Positions 1 to 5,014 of a stretch of 5,121 nt of DNA are shown piece by piece (position 1 is the first letter of the stretch; each line of letters opens with the position of its first letter). Source of the stretch: CAXSEF01 sp964236535 (lineage in GTDB: Bacteria; Pseudomonadota; Alphaproteobacteria; Acetobacterales; Acetobacteraceae); contig CAXSEF010000154.1 of NCBI GenBank assembly GCA_964236535.1, positions 1-5,121 of the forward strand. The letters run 5' to 3'. The notes under the pieces are model-generated. The model was not told the DNA's origin. It worked only from the letters and a program-made list of their open reading frames with translations, and ran no database searches. Both the position numbers and the translations under genes were made by a program.

Positions 1-68
1 GGCCGGAGAGCGAGTATGCGGCGGCGCTGCTGGCGGCTGCGCCGCAGTTGGGGGGAGTGGCGGCGTAA
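1..68 (+). CDS. C-terminal end of a truncated gene, possibly a peptide-type ABC transporter ATPase (partial)
   Basis: One frame is open from the window edge to a TAA at 66-68 and encodes a short Ala/Leu-rich tail containing SEYAAALLAAAPQLGG. Every codon but a few ends in G or C, which is typical of a high-GC chromosomal gene and richer than the genes that follow. The tail resembles the HPYTRALLAAxPxL motif near the C-terminus of oligopeptide/dipeptide ABC transporter ATP-binding subunits (Dpp/Opp/YejF type), but only 21 residues are visible, so the family is a guess. It probably marks the chromosomal side of the left island boundary. Confidence 0.4.
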   Translation, partial: PESEYAAALLAAAPQLGGVAA

Positions 69-198
69 GGGAGGGAACGTTGAAGCGGAGATGGCGCTCA
101 TCTCTGACGCTCAGGCATCTTGGCCATCCGCCCGATAGCGGACAAACACGGCGTAGAGCGGAGTATGCCACCGAGGCCATGTACCGTTCTCTAATCCC

Positions 199-206
199 TC
201 ACGTGA
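199..206. promoter_or_regulatory. Perfect 8-bp palindrome TCACGTGA
   Basis: TCACGTGA is self-complementary and lies about 47 bp upstream of the kinase ATG at 253, a suitable place for an operator. An 8-bp palindrome can occur by chance, and no regulator is assigned to it. Confidence 0.2.
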
Positions 207-214
207 ATGGAGTT

Positions 215-233
215 GCTACCTGCAAACGGTAGC
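215..233. promoter_or_regulatory. Inverted repeat GCTACC-N7-GGTAGC before the kinase gene
   Basis: GCTACC (215-220) and GGTAGC (228-233) are perfect complements around a 7-nt loop, ending 19 bp before the ATG at 253. The right arm (AACGGTA) is also complementary to TACCGTT at 182-188, so an alternative longer-range pairing is possible. It could be an operator or a leader hairpin. There is no T-run, so it is not a standard terminator. Confidence 0.25.
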
Positions 234-252
234 TCACTCACGGCGGAATTGT

Positions 253-984
253 ATGGGCATGGAGCCCGTCGCCGTGTCACGGCCACAACGTCAAGATAAC
301 TCGCGTCCATGCGTCAATAATAGCCGAGAGCCCGCGGCGGAAACGCCGGCTCGATTGGACATCTCGCCCGCCTGCGGGCATATGATCGGTCTCGGCGTAG
401 ACTTCGAAGGGAGGAGATCGCTGGAGAGGGGCTGCTTTTTCGTTGCCATCACCGGAGCTCAAGGTGTGGGCAAATCAACCTTCTGCCGGAACCTCCAAGA
501 CCGACTTCGGCGCACGAGGCAAGGCGAGGTGCACTTGCTCGACGGTCTGGGACAGCGTATTCGTGCACTTGGTATACCTGTAGGTAGCGCGTCGACCCGA
601 GACTCGATAGCAGCGGTATGGACGGCGCATCTCGAACGGGAAGCTACAGCCAGCGATGGCCTTGTTCTTCTCGACCGATGTGTGATTGATGCTCTCGCCT
701 ACACGCATTCGCTGGCGGTGAACTCACCCGTTGAGACATGGCTTTACGAAGCGATAGCGAGGATCAATTCCAAGCAGCTCAGGATTGTCATCCACCTGAC
801 GTTATCTGAATACTTCACCGAGAAGTTGGCTGCGCACGAGACCCCTAAGCTTCGCGCCGACGTCGCTCGCGCAATACCTTTGATCCTACACACCCTCGGA
901 GTGCGACATCTGCATCTCGACGCAGCATCTTCGAATGCGATCGACGGGGCGGCCGATGCAATCCATGAAATCTTCGCTGGGTGA
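253..984 (+). CDS. P-loop nucleotide/nucleoside kinase-like AAA protein
   Basis: The 243-residue protein has a beta1-P-loop segment FFVAITGAQGVGKST at 62-76; the Walker A motif is G68xxxxG73-K74-S75. A second motif LLDRCVIDALAY at 139-150 matches the DR-x-x-x-D-x-x-A-Y pattern of thymidylate kinase-like and AAA_28-type P-loop kinases, where the Asp-Arg lies by the phosphate acceptor. A later beta strand IVIHLTL (178-184) and a basic stretch around K199-R201 fit the rest of the fold. This predicts cytoplasmic phosphoryl transfer to a nucleotide or nucleoside; the substrate is unknown. The fold begins only near residue 60, so the first 56-60 residues (no recognisable homology) may be a wrong start: ATG at 382 is an alternative, and a strong SD-like GGGAGGAG lies at 409-416. 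The gene overlaps the downstream methyltransferase frame, implying one operon. Fold confidence is high; start and substrate are uncertain. Confidence 0.85.
   Translation: MGMEPVAVSRPQRQDNSRPCVNNSREPAAETPARLDISPACGHMIGLGVDFEGRRSLERGCFFVAITGAQGVGKSTFCRNLQDRLRRTRQGEVHLLDGLGQRIRALGIPVGSASTRDSIAAVWTAHLEREATASDGLVLLDRCVIDALAYTHSLAVNSPVETWLYEAIARINSKQLRIVIHLTLSEYFTEKLAAHETPKLRADVARAIPLILHTLGVRHLHLDAASSNAIDGAADAIHEIFAG
409..416 (+). promoter_or_regulatory. Strong SD-like GGGAGGAG inside the 5' part of the kinase frame
   Basis: GGGAGGAG is followed after 4 nt by an in-frame CTG (421), five codons before beta1 of the kinase fold. The upstream ATG at 253 has only a weak GGCGGA ahead of it. This may mark a true non-canonical start, or be coincidence. 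Confidence 0.25.
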
Positions 985-1717
985 CGCCGGAGCGCTCGGG
1001 AGCCTGCTGGCCGCCAGGCCTGCATTTGGCACTAGCACCGAGGCCGAAAGTCTTTTCCAGCTGACTGAACGGCATCTCAGGCCCGGCGTGGTCAACTGGC
1101 TTGAGGTCGGAGCCGGCGACGGCCGTCATCTTCTTTCTCAGGTCCGACGCCTCTCGGCGTCCCGAGAGATGCGCGTGGTGGCAATCGATCCGGAAGAAGC
1201 GATTCCGTTGATGCCAGCCGGGATCACTTGGCTGAGAAGTCGGCTGGAGGACTACCGGCCGGACCGGCAGTTCGACTGGATCAACATGAGACATAGCGGC
1301 TATTATGTGTGCGATCTCGCGGCGCAGATTGGGCGGATGACGAACAGCCTGTCGGCTGTGGGAACGCTTGCGCTTACCCACTGGTCTCGCGACTGCGTCC
1401 TGCGTCGGTTGCATGTACGTATTTGTGGTGAACGGGACGACCTCCCCGTCGCCGGCATAGAGGACCTTGGCGCCGTCCTTGCCAGCAACCTGCACCTAAC
1501 CGTCTCGGCTTTTGAGCAGCACGAAACTGATCTGCTGGTGCACGAGATTACGGCTAGCCCCGCGGTCGCCAGCGCTGTTTACAGTCTGGCGCGTCGAGGC
1601 AGGCCGCCGCAACGCCCCAACCACGACCCGGTTGACTTTATCGCCGACTGCCTTCGCGATCTTCCGGCAAGTGCGACGCGGCGTAATGGCGTGATGATGG
1701 TCCGCCAGAGGCGCTAG
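935..1717 (+). CDS. Class I SAM-dependent methyltransferase
   Basis: The 260-residue protein has the Rossmann-type SAM-binding motif I WLEVGAGDGRHL (55-66; E57-x-G59-x-G61-x-G63), then the second-strand acidic motif VVAIDPEE (81-88, D85 probably binding the SAM ribose), and a motif IV-like strand FDWINMRHSGYYV (113-125). A helix and strand around 130-149 (GTLALTHWS) continue the fold. A soluble small-molecule or nucleotide methyltransferase is likely; the DPPY/NPPY motif of adenine and N4-cytosine DNA methyltransferases and the PC motif of C5-cytosine enzymes are both absent. The frame overlaps the kinase 3' end by 50 nt if started at ATG 935, or 20 nt from ATG 965; both lie before the fold, so the start is undecided. 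It shares a CTAG at its stop with the convergent HEAT gene. The overlap suggests translational coupling and a joint role with the kinase, such as phosphorylating and methylating the same molecule (inference). Confidence 0.8.
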   Translation: MRSTGRPMQSMKSSLGDAGALGSLLAARPAFGTSTEAESLFQLTERHLRPGVVNWLEVGAGDGRHLLSQVRRLSASREMRVVAIDPEEAIPLMPAGITWLRSRLEDYRPDRQFDWINMRHSGYYVCDLAAQIGRMTNSLSAVGTLALTHWSRDCVLRRLHVRICGERDDLPVAGIEDLGAVLASNLHLTVSAFEQHETDLLVHEITASPAVASAVYSLARRGRPPQRPNHDPVDFIADCLRDLPASATRRNGVMMVRQRR

Positions 1718-3207
1718 CCTACCGCGTGCTGCACCGCGTGGACCAGCTGCTCAATGCCGTCAATGAGTGTACCAGCGGCGACTGCGCTCGACGCATAGGT
1801 CTTGATCCTATCGACAAGTGTCGCCTTATTCGCTTGCGTCGGCGCCTGGGCGACCTTCTCGACAGCGGCAGCGACCTCGTCGCGACCTGGCACCAACTTG
1901 GACGCGGCCAACATTTCAAGCACCTTTTGGAGGGCTTGTGCCGTCCCTGCATCTGAACTCTCGAGCTGCTGCACGGCGGCATTGGCGCTGTTCACCATGT
2001 CGCCCATGGCGACGTTCTGGGCGTTTAGGTTGCCGCCGATATTGAGCGTTGGGGTCACGATGACATTTCCTTTTACAATAAGCCTTTGAGAACCATAATC
2101 CAAAAGTCCCTGCCGGTCGCGGCTAGACTTGATCTCTACGCTGCGGAGGTTGGCATACAGCGGCATGCCCTCGCTAGCGGCTAATAAGCGGCTGCGTACG
2201 GGGCTATCAGCTTGCTCCTGGCCGAAATGAGTTTTCACCACGTCTGCGTAGTCGGTGCTTCGGTTGCTTATCAAAGCCATTGACGCGACGAGATTCTCTC
2301 GGACCTGTGCATTACTTTCGACGGTATACCATTCCAGCACCTCAGAGCCGAAAATCTTCGGATCAAGGTCGGCGACGCCGAGGGCCAAGCCCTCCTTCGC
2401 GCGGTCCGCCTCGTCCTGCCTCAAGTCAGAGAGCCGGTCCGGATCGAGCCCAGCCTGATCGGGCGACTTGGTCGCTAGCCGGTACAGCCATTTGCGGACA
2501 CTCTCCGGGTGATTGCGGGCGTCGGAGAGTGGGACCGTCGCGTGTGCCGCACCGAAATCGGGGCGTTCCCACAGTGCCCAAATCGAGTATTCACTTATGT
2601 CAGAAGCGTCGTGGGCGTTCAGTTCGCCGAGAAATAACTCGTTGCTGAAGCGAGGATGGAATAGGTCCTGGGGCGCTTTCCCATAGCCGATGAGGAAAAT
2701 CGCCCACTTCAGCGTCAGCTGGTCATCATTGAGGGAGATGCGCGGCATCTCAACGTTGGCCGCTATCCAACTAGCCGGGGCGTAGAGCCTCGCCGCCAGT
2801 GCGAAGGCGGACGTGTTCGGAAGGCCGGCGATGTGGCAGATATCGTTCAGCTTACGGCCGCGCGCGTTTTTGACCAGACCCGTGACTCCCCACGTCTGGG
2901 CCTCGACATCGCTCTCGACCCTGAGGCGATCGACGATCCGCTGAAAGTCGTCGTAATGGCCAATCAGGGCGAGCGCCTTGATCGCCCAACGGCGCACTAG
3001 TACGTCCTTCGAGCCGAGATGGCTGTGGATCAGCTGTCGCACCTCGCTTGGATTAGAGATAAGACGTCTCGCATCGTAGAACTCGCAAAGTCGCTGCAAC
3101 GCACGCTTTTGCAGAGAAGCCGGCGCCTCAAGTTGGAGCCCGTAGCGCAGGTAGTTGAGCTCGCTGTCCCGTAGGATCCGGCCAGCGCCGCCGCTACCGT
3201 CGGGCAC
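1714..3207 (-). CDS. HEAT-repeat protein with Gly/Asn-rich beta motif and helical C-terminus (putative conflict-system component)
   Basis: This 497-residue protein has no detected signal peptide or enzyme motif. Residues about 30-150 and 285-345 are alpha-helical repeats of HEAT type (for example VRRWAIKALALIG at 71-83 and VRENLVASMALIS at 302-314). A short beta stretch follows: LIVKGNVIVTPTLNIGGNLN (376-395), then AQNVAMGDMVNSANA. Alternating I/V/L with GN and a terminal 'VAxGDxxN'-like segment is a pattern I associate with multidomain prokaryotic conflict proteins, before a helical tail (about 410-497) that may oligomerise. The start is GTG, 14 nt inside the end of the HARE gene with no clear SD, so translation is probably coupled to that gene. 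Stop codon TAG shares CTAG with the convergent methyltransferase. The function is unknown; scaffold, sensor or effector by protein-protein contact is inferred. Confidence 0.8.
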   Translation of the reverse strand: MPDGSGGAGRILRDSELNYLRYGLQLEAPASLQKRALQRLCEFYDARRLISNPSEVRQLIHSHLGSKDVLVRRWAIKALALIGHYDDFQRIVDRLRVESDVEAQTWGVTGLVKNARGRKLNDICHIAGLPNTSAFALAARLYAPASWIAANVEMPRISLNDDQLTLKWAIFLIGYGKAPQDLFHPRFSNELFLGELNAHDASDISEYSIWALWERPDFGAAHATVPLSDARNHPESVRKWLYRLATKSPDQAGLDPDRLSDLRQDEADRAKEGLALGVADLDPKIFGSEVLEWYTVESNAQVRENLVASMALISNRSTDYADVVKTHFGQEQADSPVRSRLLAASEGMPLYANLRSVEIKSSRDRQGLLDYGSQRLIVKGNVIVTPTLNIGGNLNAQNVAMGDMVNSANAAVQQLESSDAGTAQALQKVLEMLAASKLVPGRDEVAAAVEKVAQAPTQANKATLVDRIKTYASSAVAAGTLIDGIEQLVHAVQHAVG

Positions 3208-4156
3208 TGGGCTTGACCATAGCCCTGATTCCAGCGACTCGCTGCGTAGCGTACAGCAGGCGCGAGGTCTCGTCGAAGCCGTCTAACCTGTTGGCCGGGT
3301 TTCGGATGTCAAGCCAACGTAGATCGTTCACCGATAACGCGGCCTTCGACGGCAGGAAGTCGGGCGGGCACTCGTAGGCGAGGATCACGTGGACGACGGC
3401 TGGCCTAGTGGTGGCGCTCGGGAGGAGCACGCCGAGACACGGCGTGACCTCGGCGCCATACCTAGCCCGCTCGGAAAGCTCCTTGGTGAGGCCAATCCCG
3501 TAGCCGAGCTCGTTGATGCCGCTGGCGACGATGCCGAACATGTCGTCGAAGAGCATGTCGCGGTCGCTCGCGTACACGGCGCCGCCAAGCCCAATGCTGC
3601 GCATCCCGCGGATCGGATCCGTTTCAGGTGCGAACTTGCCGCACCGATACGAGAGGACGGCATCTCCGTTGAACACGAGCACGAAGCTGTGCACGGCTGC
3701 GGCCGCTGGTTGCCTCGCCAACTCGGATGGCGTGGTAAAGTGGTAGCGGCCTTGTGCGAACTCGACGTGCAACTGAGCCATGTCGACAAAGGGAGTGCCG
3801 GCCGAGAGCGCTGTCTCGCCCAGCTGGTCGAGACACAACACTCGTTCACGGCGCAGCTCCTTGCGACGGGGTGGAGCGTAGTATGGCTGCTTAAAGGCTG
3901 CCGGAACGGTAGGATCGTTAATCAGGCTGCGTAGGAAGAAAATGCCCGGCCCGGTGCGGAAGAACCGACTCGCCACCAAATTTCCGACAACGTCCTCACT
4001 CATACGAGCATGCAAGGTCTTGTCCTGCGTCGACCCATGAAGATGCCACGGCAGAAGCTGATCGGCGTATGCGTGCTCAATAATTTCCCGCGGCCTAAGC
4101 GGTTGACGCGACGTGAGAATTACCCGCTCTGCGACGTTGAGGTACGCGTCCGCCAC
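3194..4156 (-). CDS. HARE-HTH protein with degenerate Nudix-like C-terminal domain
   Basis: Residues 1-76 of 320 match the HARE-HTH winged-helix module: VAERVILTSRQPLRPREII (8-26), KTLHARMSEDV (46-56) and the closing FFRTGPGIFFL (65-75). HARE-HTH domains occur in RNA polymerase delta, restriction-system proteins and eukaryotic ASXL, and are thought to bind DNA, perhaps recognising base modification. Residues about 155-305 look like a Nudix fold: an SFVLVFNGDAVLSYR hairpin, RSIGLGGAVYASDRDMLFDD (186-205), and NELGYGIGL (215-223) where active enzymes have RE-U-x-EE-x-x-U. The two metal-binding Glu are replaced by Y219 and G220, and the C-terminal GFDETSRLLY resembles the LExWS-type ending of some Nudix proteins. 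It is therefore probably a non-catalytic nucleotide-binding or sensing domain (inference). GTG start with a clear SD (GGGAG, 5-nt spacer). First gene of a two-gene minus-strand operon, overlapping the HEAT gene by 14 nt. Confidence 0.8.
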   Translation of the reverse strand: MADAYLNVAERVILTSRQPLRPREIIEHAYADQLLPWHLHGSTQDKTLHARMSEDVVGNLVASRFFRTGPGIFFLRSLINDPTVPAAFKQPYYAPPRRKELRRERVLCLDQLGETALSAGTPFVDMAQLHVEFAQGRYHFTTPSELARQPAAAAVHSFVLVFNGDAVLSYRCGKFAPETDPIRGMRSIGLGGAVYASDRDMLFDDMFGIVASGINELGYGIGLTKELSERARYGAEVTPCLGVLLPSATTRPAVVHVILAYECPPDFLPSKAALSVNDLRWLDIRNPANRLDGFDETSRLLYATQRVAGIRAMVKPSARR

Positions 4157-4256
4157 TTCGTCTCCCGCACCTCGTCCTGTTGCTTCGCTACTCGCTCAAT
4201 CCGGAATAGGTGTCGGCTTAACGTGGGGAGGGTAGCGCCAAAATCGCTGTAGGGCT
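4157..4256. promoter_or_regulatory. Divergent promoter region between HARE-HTH and MazG genes
   Basis: About 100 bp separates two divergent starts, so promoters for both transcripts must lie here or just inside the coding ends. A weak plus-strand candidate is TTAACG (4218-4223) with an AAAATC (4240-4245) 16 nt later; it is not convincing. A shared intergenic region makes co-regulation plausible, possibly by the HARE-HTH protein itself (inference). Confidence 0.45.
4162..4166 (-). promoter_or_regulatory. Ribosome binding site GGGAG for the HARE-HTH gene
   Basis: On the minus strand GGGAG is followed by a 5-nt spacer (ACGAA) and then the GTG start at 4156. This fixes the start codon: the frame upstream carries no better initiation codon and meets a TGA shortly before. 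Confidence 0.65.
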
Positions 4257-4643
4257 ATGCACCTCCAACGACATCCTCGTCGATCGGAGATATTGGTGGA
4301 CGAGCTTCTGGAAGCTCTCAGGAAATTTCGTGACGAGCGCGACTGGGCGCAGTTCCACACTCCTAAGGACCTGGCAATTTCCGTCAGCATTGAGGCCGGC
4401 GAGTTGTTGGAGCTATTCCAGTGGCGACGAGATGGTCATGACACTGGCGACATTAACGTGCGTGAAGTCGCAGACGAGGCGGCCGACGTGTTGATCTACG
4501 CCCTTCTACTATTTGACCGGCTCGATCTCGACCCCAAGCGGGAGGTCCTCAATAAGATAGAGCTAAACGCGAAGCGCTTTCCCGTAGAAAAGTCTTTCGG
4601 CGTGCCGAGCGCCTTTATGAAGAGGCTCCGCTCTCGCGGCTAA
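4257..4643 (+). CDS. MazG-like nucleotide pyrophosphohydrolase
   Basis: The 128-residue protein matches the all-alpha NTP pyrophosphatase family (MazG-like / RS21-C6 dCTPase group). Typical blocks are FRDERDWAQFHTPKDLA (24-40), the first metal-binding motif SIEAGELLELFQW (44-56; E46-x-x-E49), the second EVADEAADVLIYALL (70-84; E74-x-x-D77), and KIELNAKRFPVEKSFG (100-115). All four Mg2+-coordinating acidic residues are present, so it should hydrolyse a nucleoside triphosphate to monophosphate plus pyrophosphate; the base preference is not visible. Length is normal for the single-domain family. ATG 4257 has a poor SD (AGGG, 2-nt spacer); GTG 4296, with GGAG at 4286-4289 and a 6-nt spacer, would give 115 residues starting at VDELLEALRKF and fits family N-termini at least as well. 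It is divergent from the HARE gene and likely belongs to the same module. Confidence 0.93.
   Translation: MHLQRHPRRSEILVDELLEALRKFRDERDWAQFHTPKDLAISVSIEAGELLELFQWRRDGHDTGDINVREVADEAADVLIYALLLFDRLDLDPKREVLNKIELNAKRFPVEKSFGVPSAFMKRLRSRG
4286..4289 (+). promoter_or_regulatory. GGAG ribosome binding site supporting an internal GTG start of the MazG gene
   Basis: GGAG lies 6 nt before an in-frame GTG (4296-4298), a better arrangement than the one in front of ATG 4257. The 13 residues removed by the later start show no family similarity. Confidence 0.4.
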
Positions 4644-4755
4644 ATGCTTGACGCCGCGTTGGATCAACTCGACGGCCTTCTTCCTCGCGCATGCATTTCT
4701 GAAATAGGAAGGCGAGCATGTCCTCGTCTGTAAGGCTCTGGGTCCGGTAGATCAC
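4615..4755 (-). CDS. Candidate small ORF (46 aa), or remnant of a decayed gene
   Basis: A minus-strand frame starts at GTG 4755-4753 and ends at TAA 4617-4615, overlapping the mazG 3' end by 29 nt. Its first two-thirds read like protein (YRTQSLTDEDMLAFLFQKC) with mostly G/C third positions. The GTG overlaps the TGA of the upstream small frame as GTGA, the classic coupling arrangement. There is no clear SD and no family I recognise. The same frame is open upstream of the GTG to about 4833 without an ATG, so this may instead be a frameshifted relic; another minus frame over about 4600-4700 also reads protein-like (AVELIQRGVKHLAARA). Confidence 0.3.
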   Translation of the reverse strand: MIYRTQSLTDEDMLAFLFQKCMREEEGRRVDPTRRQAFSRESGASS

Positions 4756-4871
4756 GGTCTCACGAGCCAATCCGCGACAGAATAGCAGACGGCAATGGCT
4801 TCCTTTCTCTCGAAGCTGCCTTTCCGCTTCCGGCTAATTCCGGTCGGCTTAATGTACCGGTGATAGCCCAC
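4752..4871 (-). CDS. Candidate small basic ORF (39 aa), or remnant of a decayed gene
   Basis: From GTG 4871 this minus-strand frame encodes a Lys/Arg-rich first half (YHRYIKPTGISRKRKGSFER) followed by KEAIAVCYSVADWLVRP and TGA at 4754-4752. About two-thirds of codons end in G or C. No SD precedes the GTG, and the frame stays open upstream into the hairpin region, so the start is unsupported. No homologue is recognised. Together with the next frame it may be one gene broken by a frameshift near 4755-4775. Confidence 0.28.
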   Translation of the reverse strand: MGYHRYIKPTGISRKRKGSFERKEAIAVCYSVADWLVRP

Positions 4872-4910
4872 TTTGAAGCGAAAGCGCCGAGTGATCTTTC
4901 GAGTGTGGGT

Positions 4911-4929
4911 CTGGGGGCTCAGCCCCCAG
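4911..4929. repeat. Perfect GC-rich palindromic hairpin
   Basis: CTGGGGGCT (4911-4919) and AGCCCCCAG (4921-4929) are perfect complements around a single base. No T-run follows, so it is more like an extragenic palindromic element than a classical intrinsic terminator, though it could still slow transcription arriving from mazG. Confidence 0.55.
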
Positions 4930-4935
4930 CGGAGT

Positions 4936-4954
4936 CCAGAGGCAGGGCCTCTGG
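4936..4954. repeat. Second GC-rich hairpin CCAGAGGC-AGG-GCCTCTGG
   Basis: An 8-bp perfect stem (4936-4943 with 4947-4954) around a 3-nt loop, only 6 bp after the first hairpin. The pair 'GGTCTGGGGGC...GCCCCCAG' then 'GTCCAGAGGC...GCCTCTGGCC' resembles intergenic elements repeated in some Acetobacteraceae and Methylobacterium genomes (recollection, not checked). Confidence 0.5.
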
Positions 4955-5014
4955 CCTTGCTGCCGCTTGCCTCGCTTCGTGGAACCGGATCGCGCTGTGA
5001 GACGTTCGCGGGCG

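Larger units (their letters stand above)
69..252. other. Gene-free leader upstream of the kinase operon
   Basis: No convincing gene is seen here. A short frame starting at the ATG near 91 ends after 15 codons and has no recognisable sequence. GC is visibly lower than in the preceding codons. The stretch probably holds the promoter for the kinase-methyltransferase pair, but I could not pick a convincing -35/-10 pair. It contains an 8-bp palindrome and a short inverted repeat, listed separately. Confidence 0.4.
4644..5014. other. Low-gene stretch between mazG and the glycosyltransferase
   Basis: No confident gene lies here. It contains the two small minus-strand frames, two strong hairpins and, from about 4955, GC-rich sequence leading to the glycosyltransferase start. 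Nothing resembles a tRNA, transposase or integrase. It is the likely right-hand island boundary. Confidence 0.45.

Noticed and set aside
91..138. 15-codon frame starting at the ATG near 91
   Set aside because: Too short, with no spaced SD and no recognisable sequence.
845..1495. Minus-strand 216-codon open frame antisense to the methyltransferase
   Set aside because: It lies wholly opposite a gene with clear SAM-binding motifs; its Arg/Pro/His-rich translation has no domain pattern. It is a GC-driven shadow.
1802..2648. Several plus-strand open frames of 67-122 codons inside the HEAT gene
   Set aside because: Composition resembles out-of-frame translation of GC-rich DNA, and the minus-strand gene runs continuously through the whole stretch.
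3389..3934. Plus-strand 181-codon open frame antisense to the HARE/Nudix gene
   Set aside because: The opposite strand has recognisable HARE-HTH and Nudix-like patterns and a good SD; this frame has none.
4120..4254. Minus-strand open frame upstream of and overlapping the HARE gene, with a protein-like segment (FRIERVAKQQDEVRETKW)
   Set aside because: No ATG, GTG or TTG opens it before the GTG within that segment, it ends shortly inside the HARE gene in another frame, and the HARE frame has its own good start and SD.
4644..4733. Plus-strand 29-codon frame starting at the ATG directly after the mazG stop
   Set aside because: Very short, no RBS of its own beyond the mazG end, and no family resemblance; the minus-strand frames look more coding-like.
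4911..4954. Tandem hairpins as a Rho-independent terminator or a CRISPR fragment
   Set aside because: No T-run follows either stem, and the two hairpins differ in sequence with a 6-bp gap, so neither a classical terminator nor a repeat-spacer array is supported.
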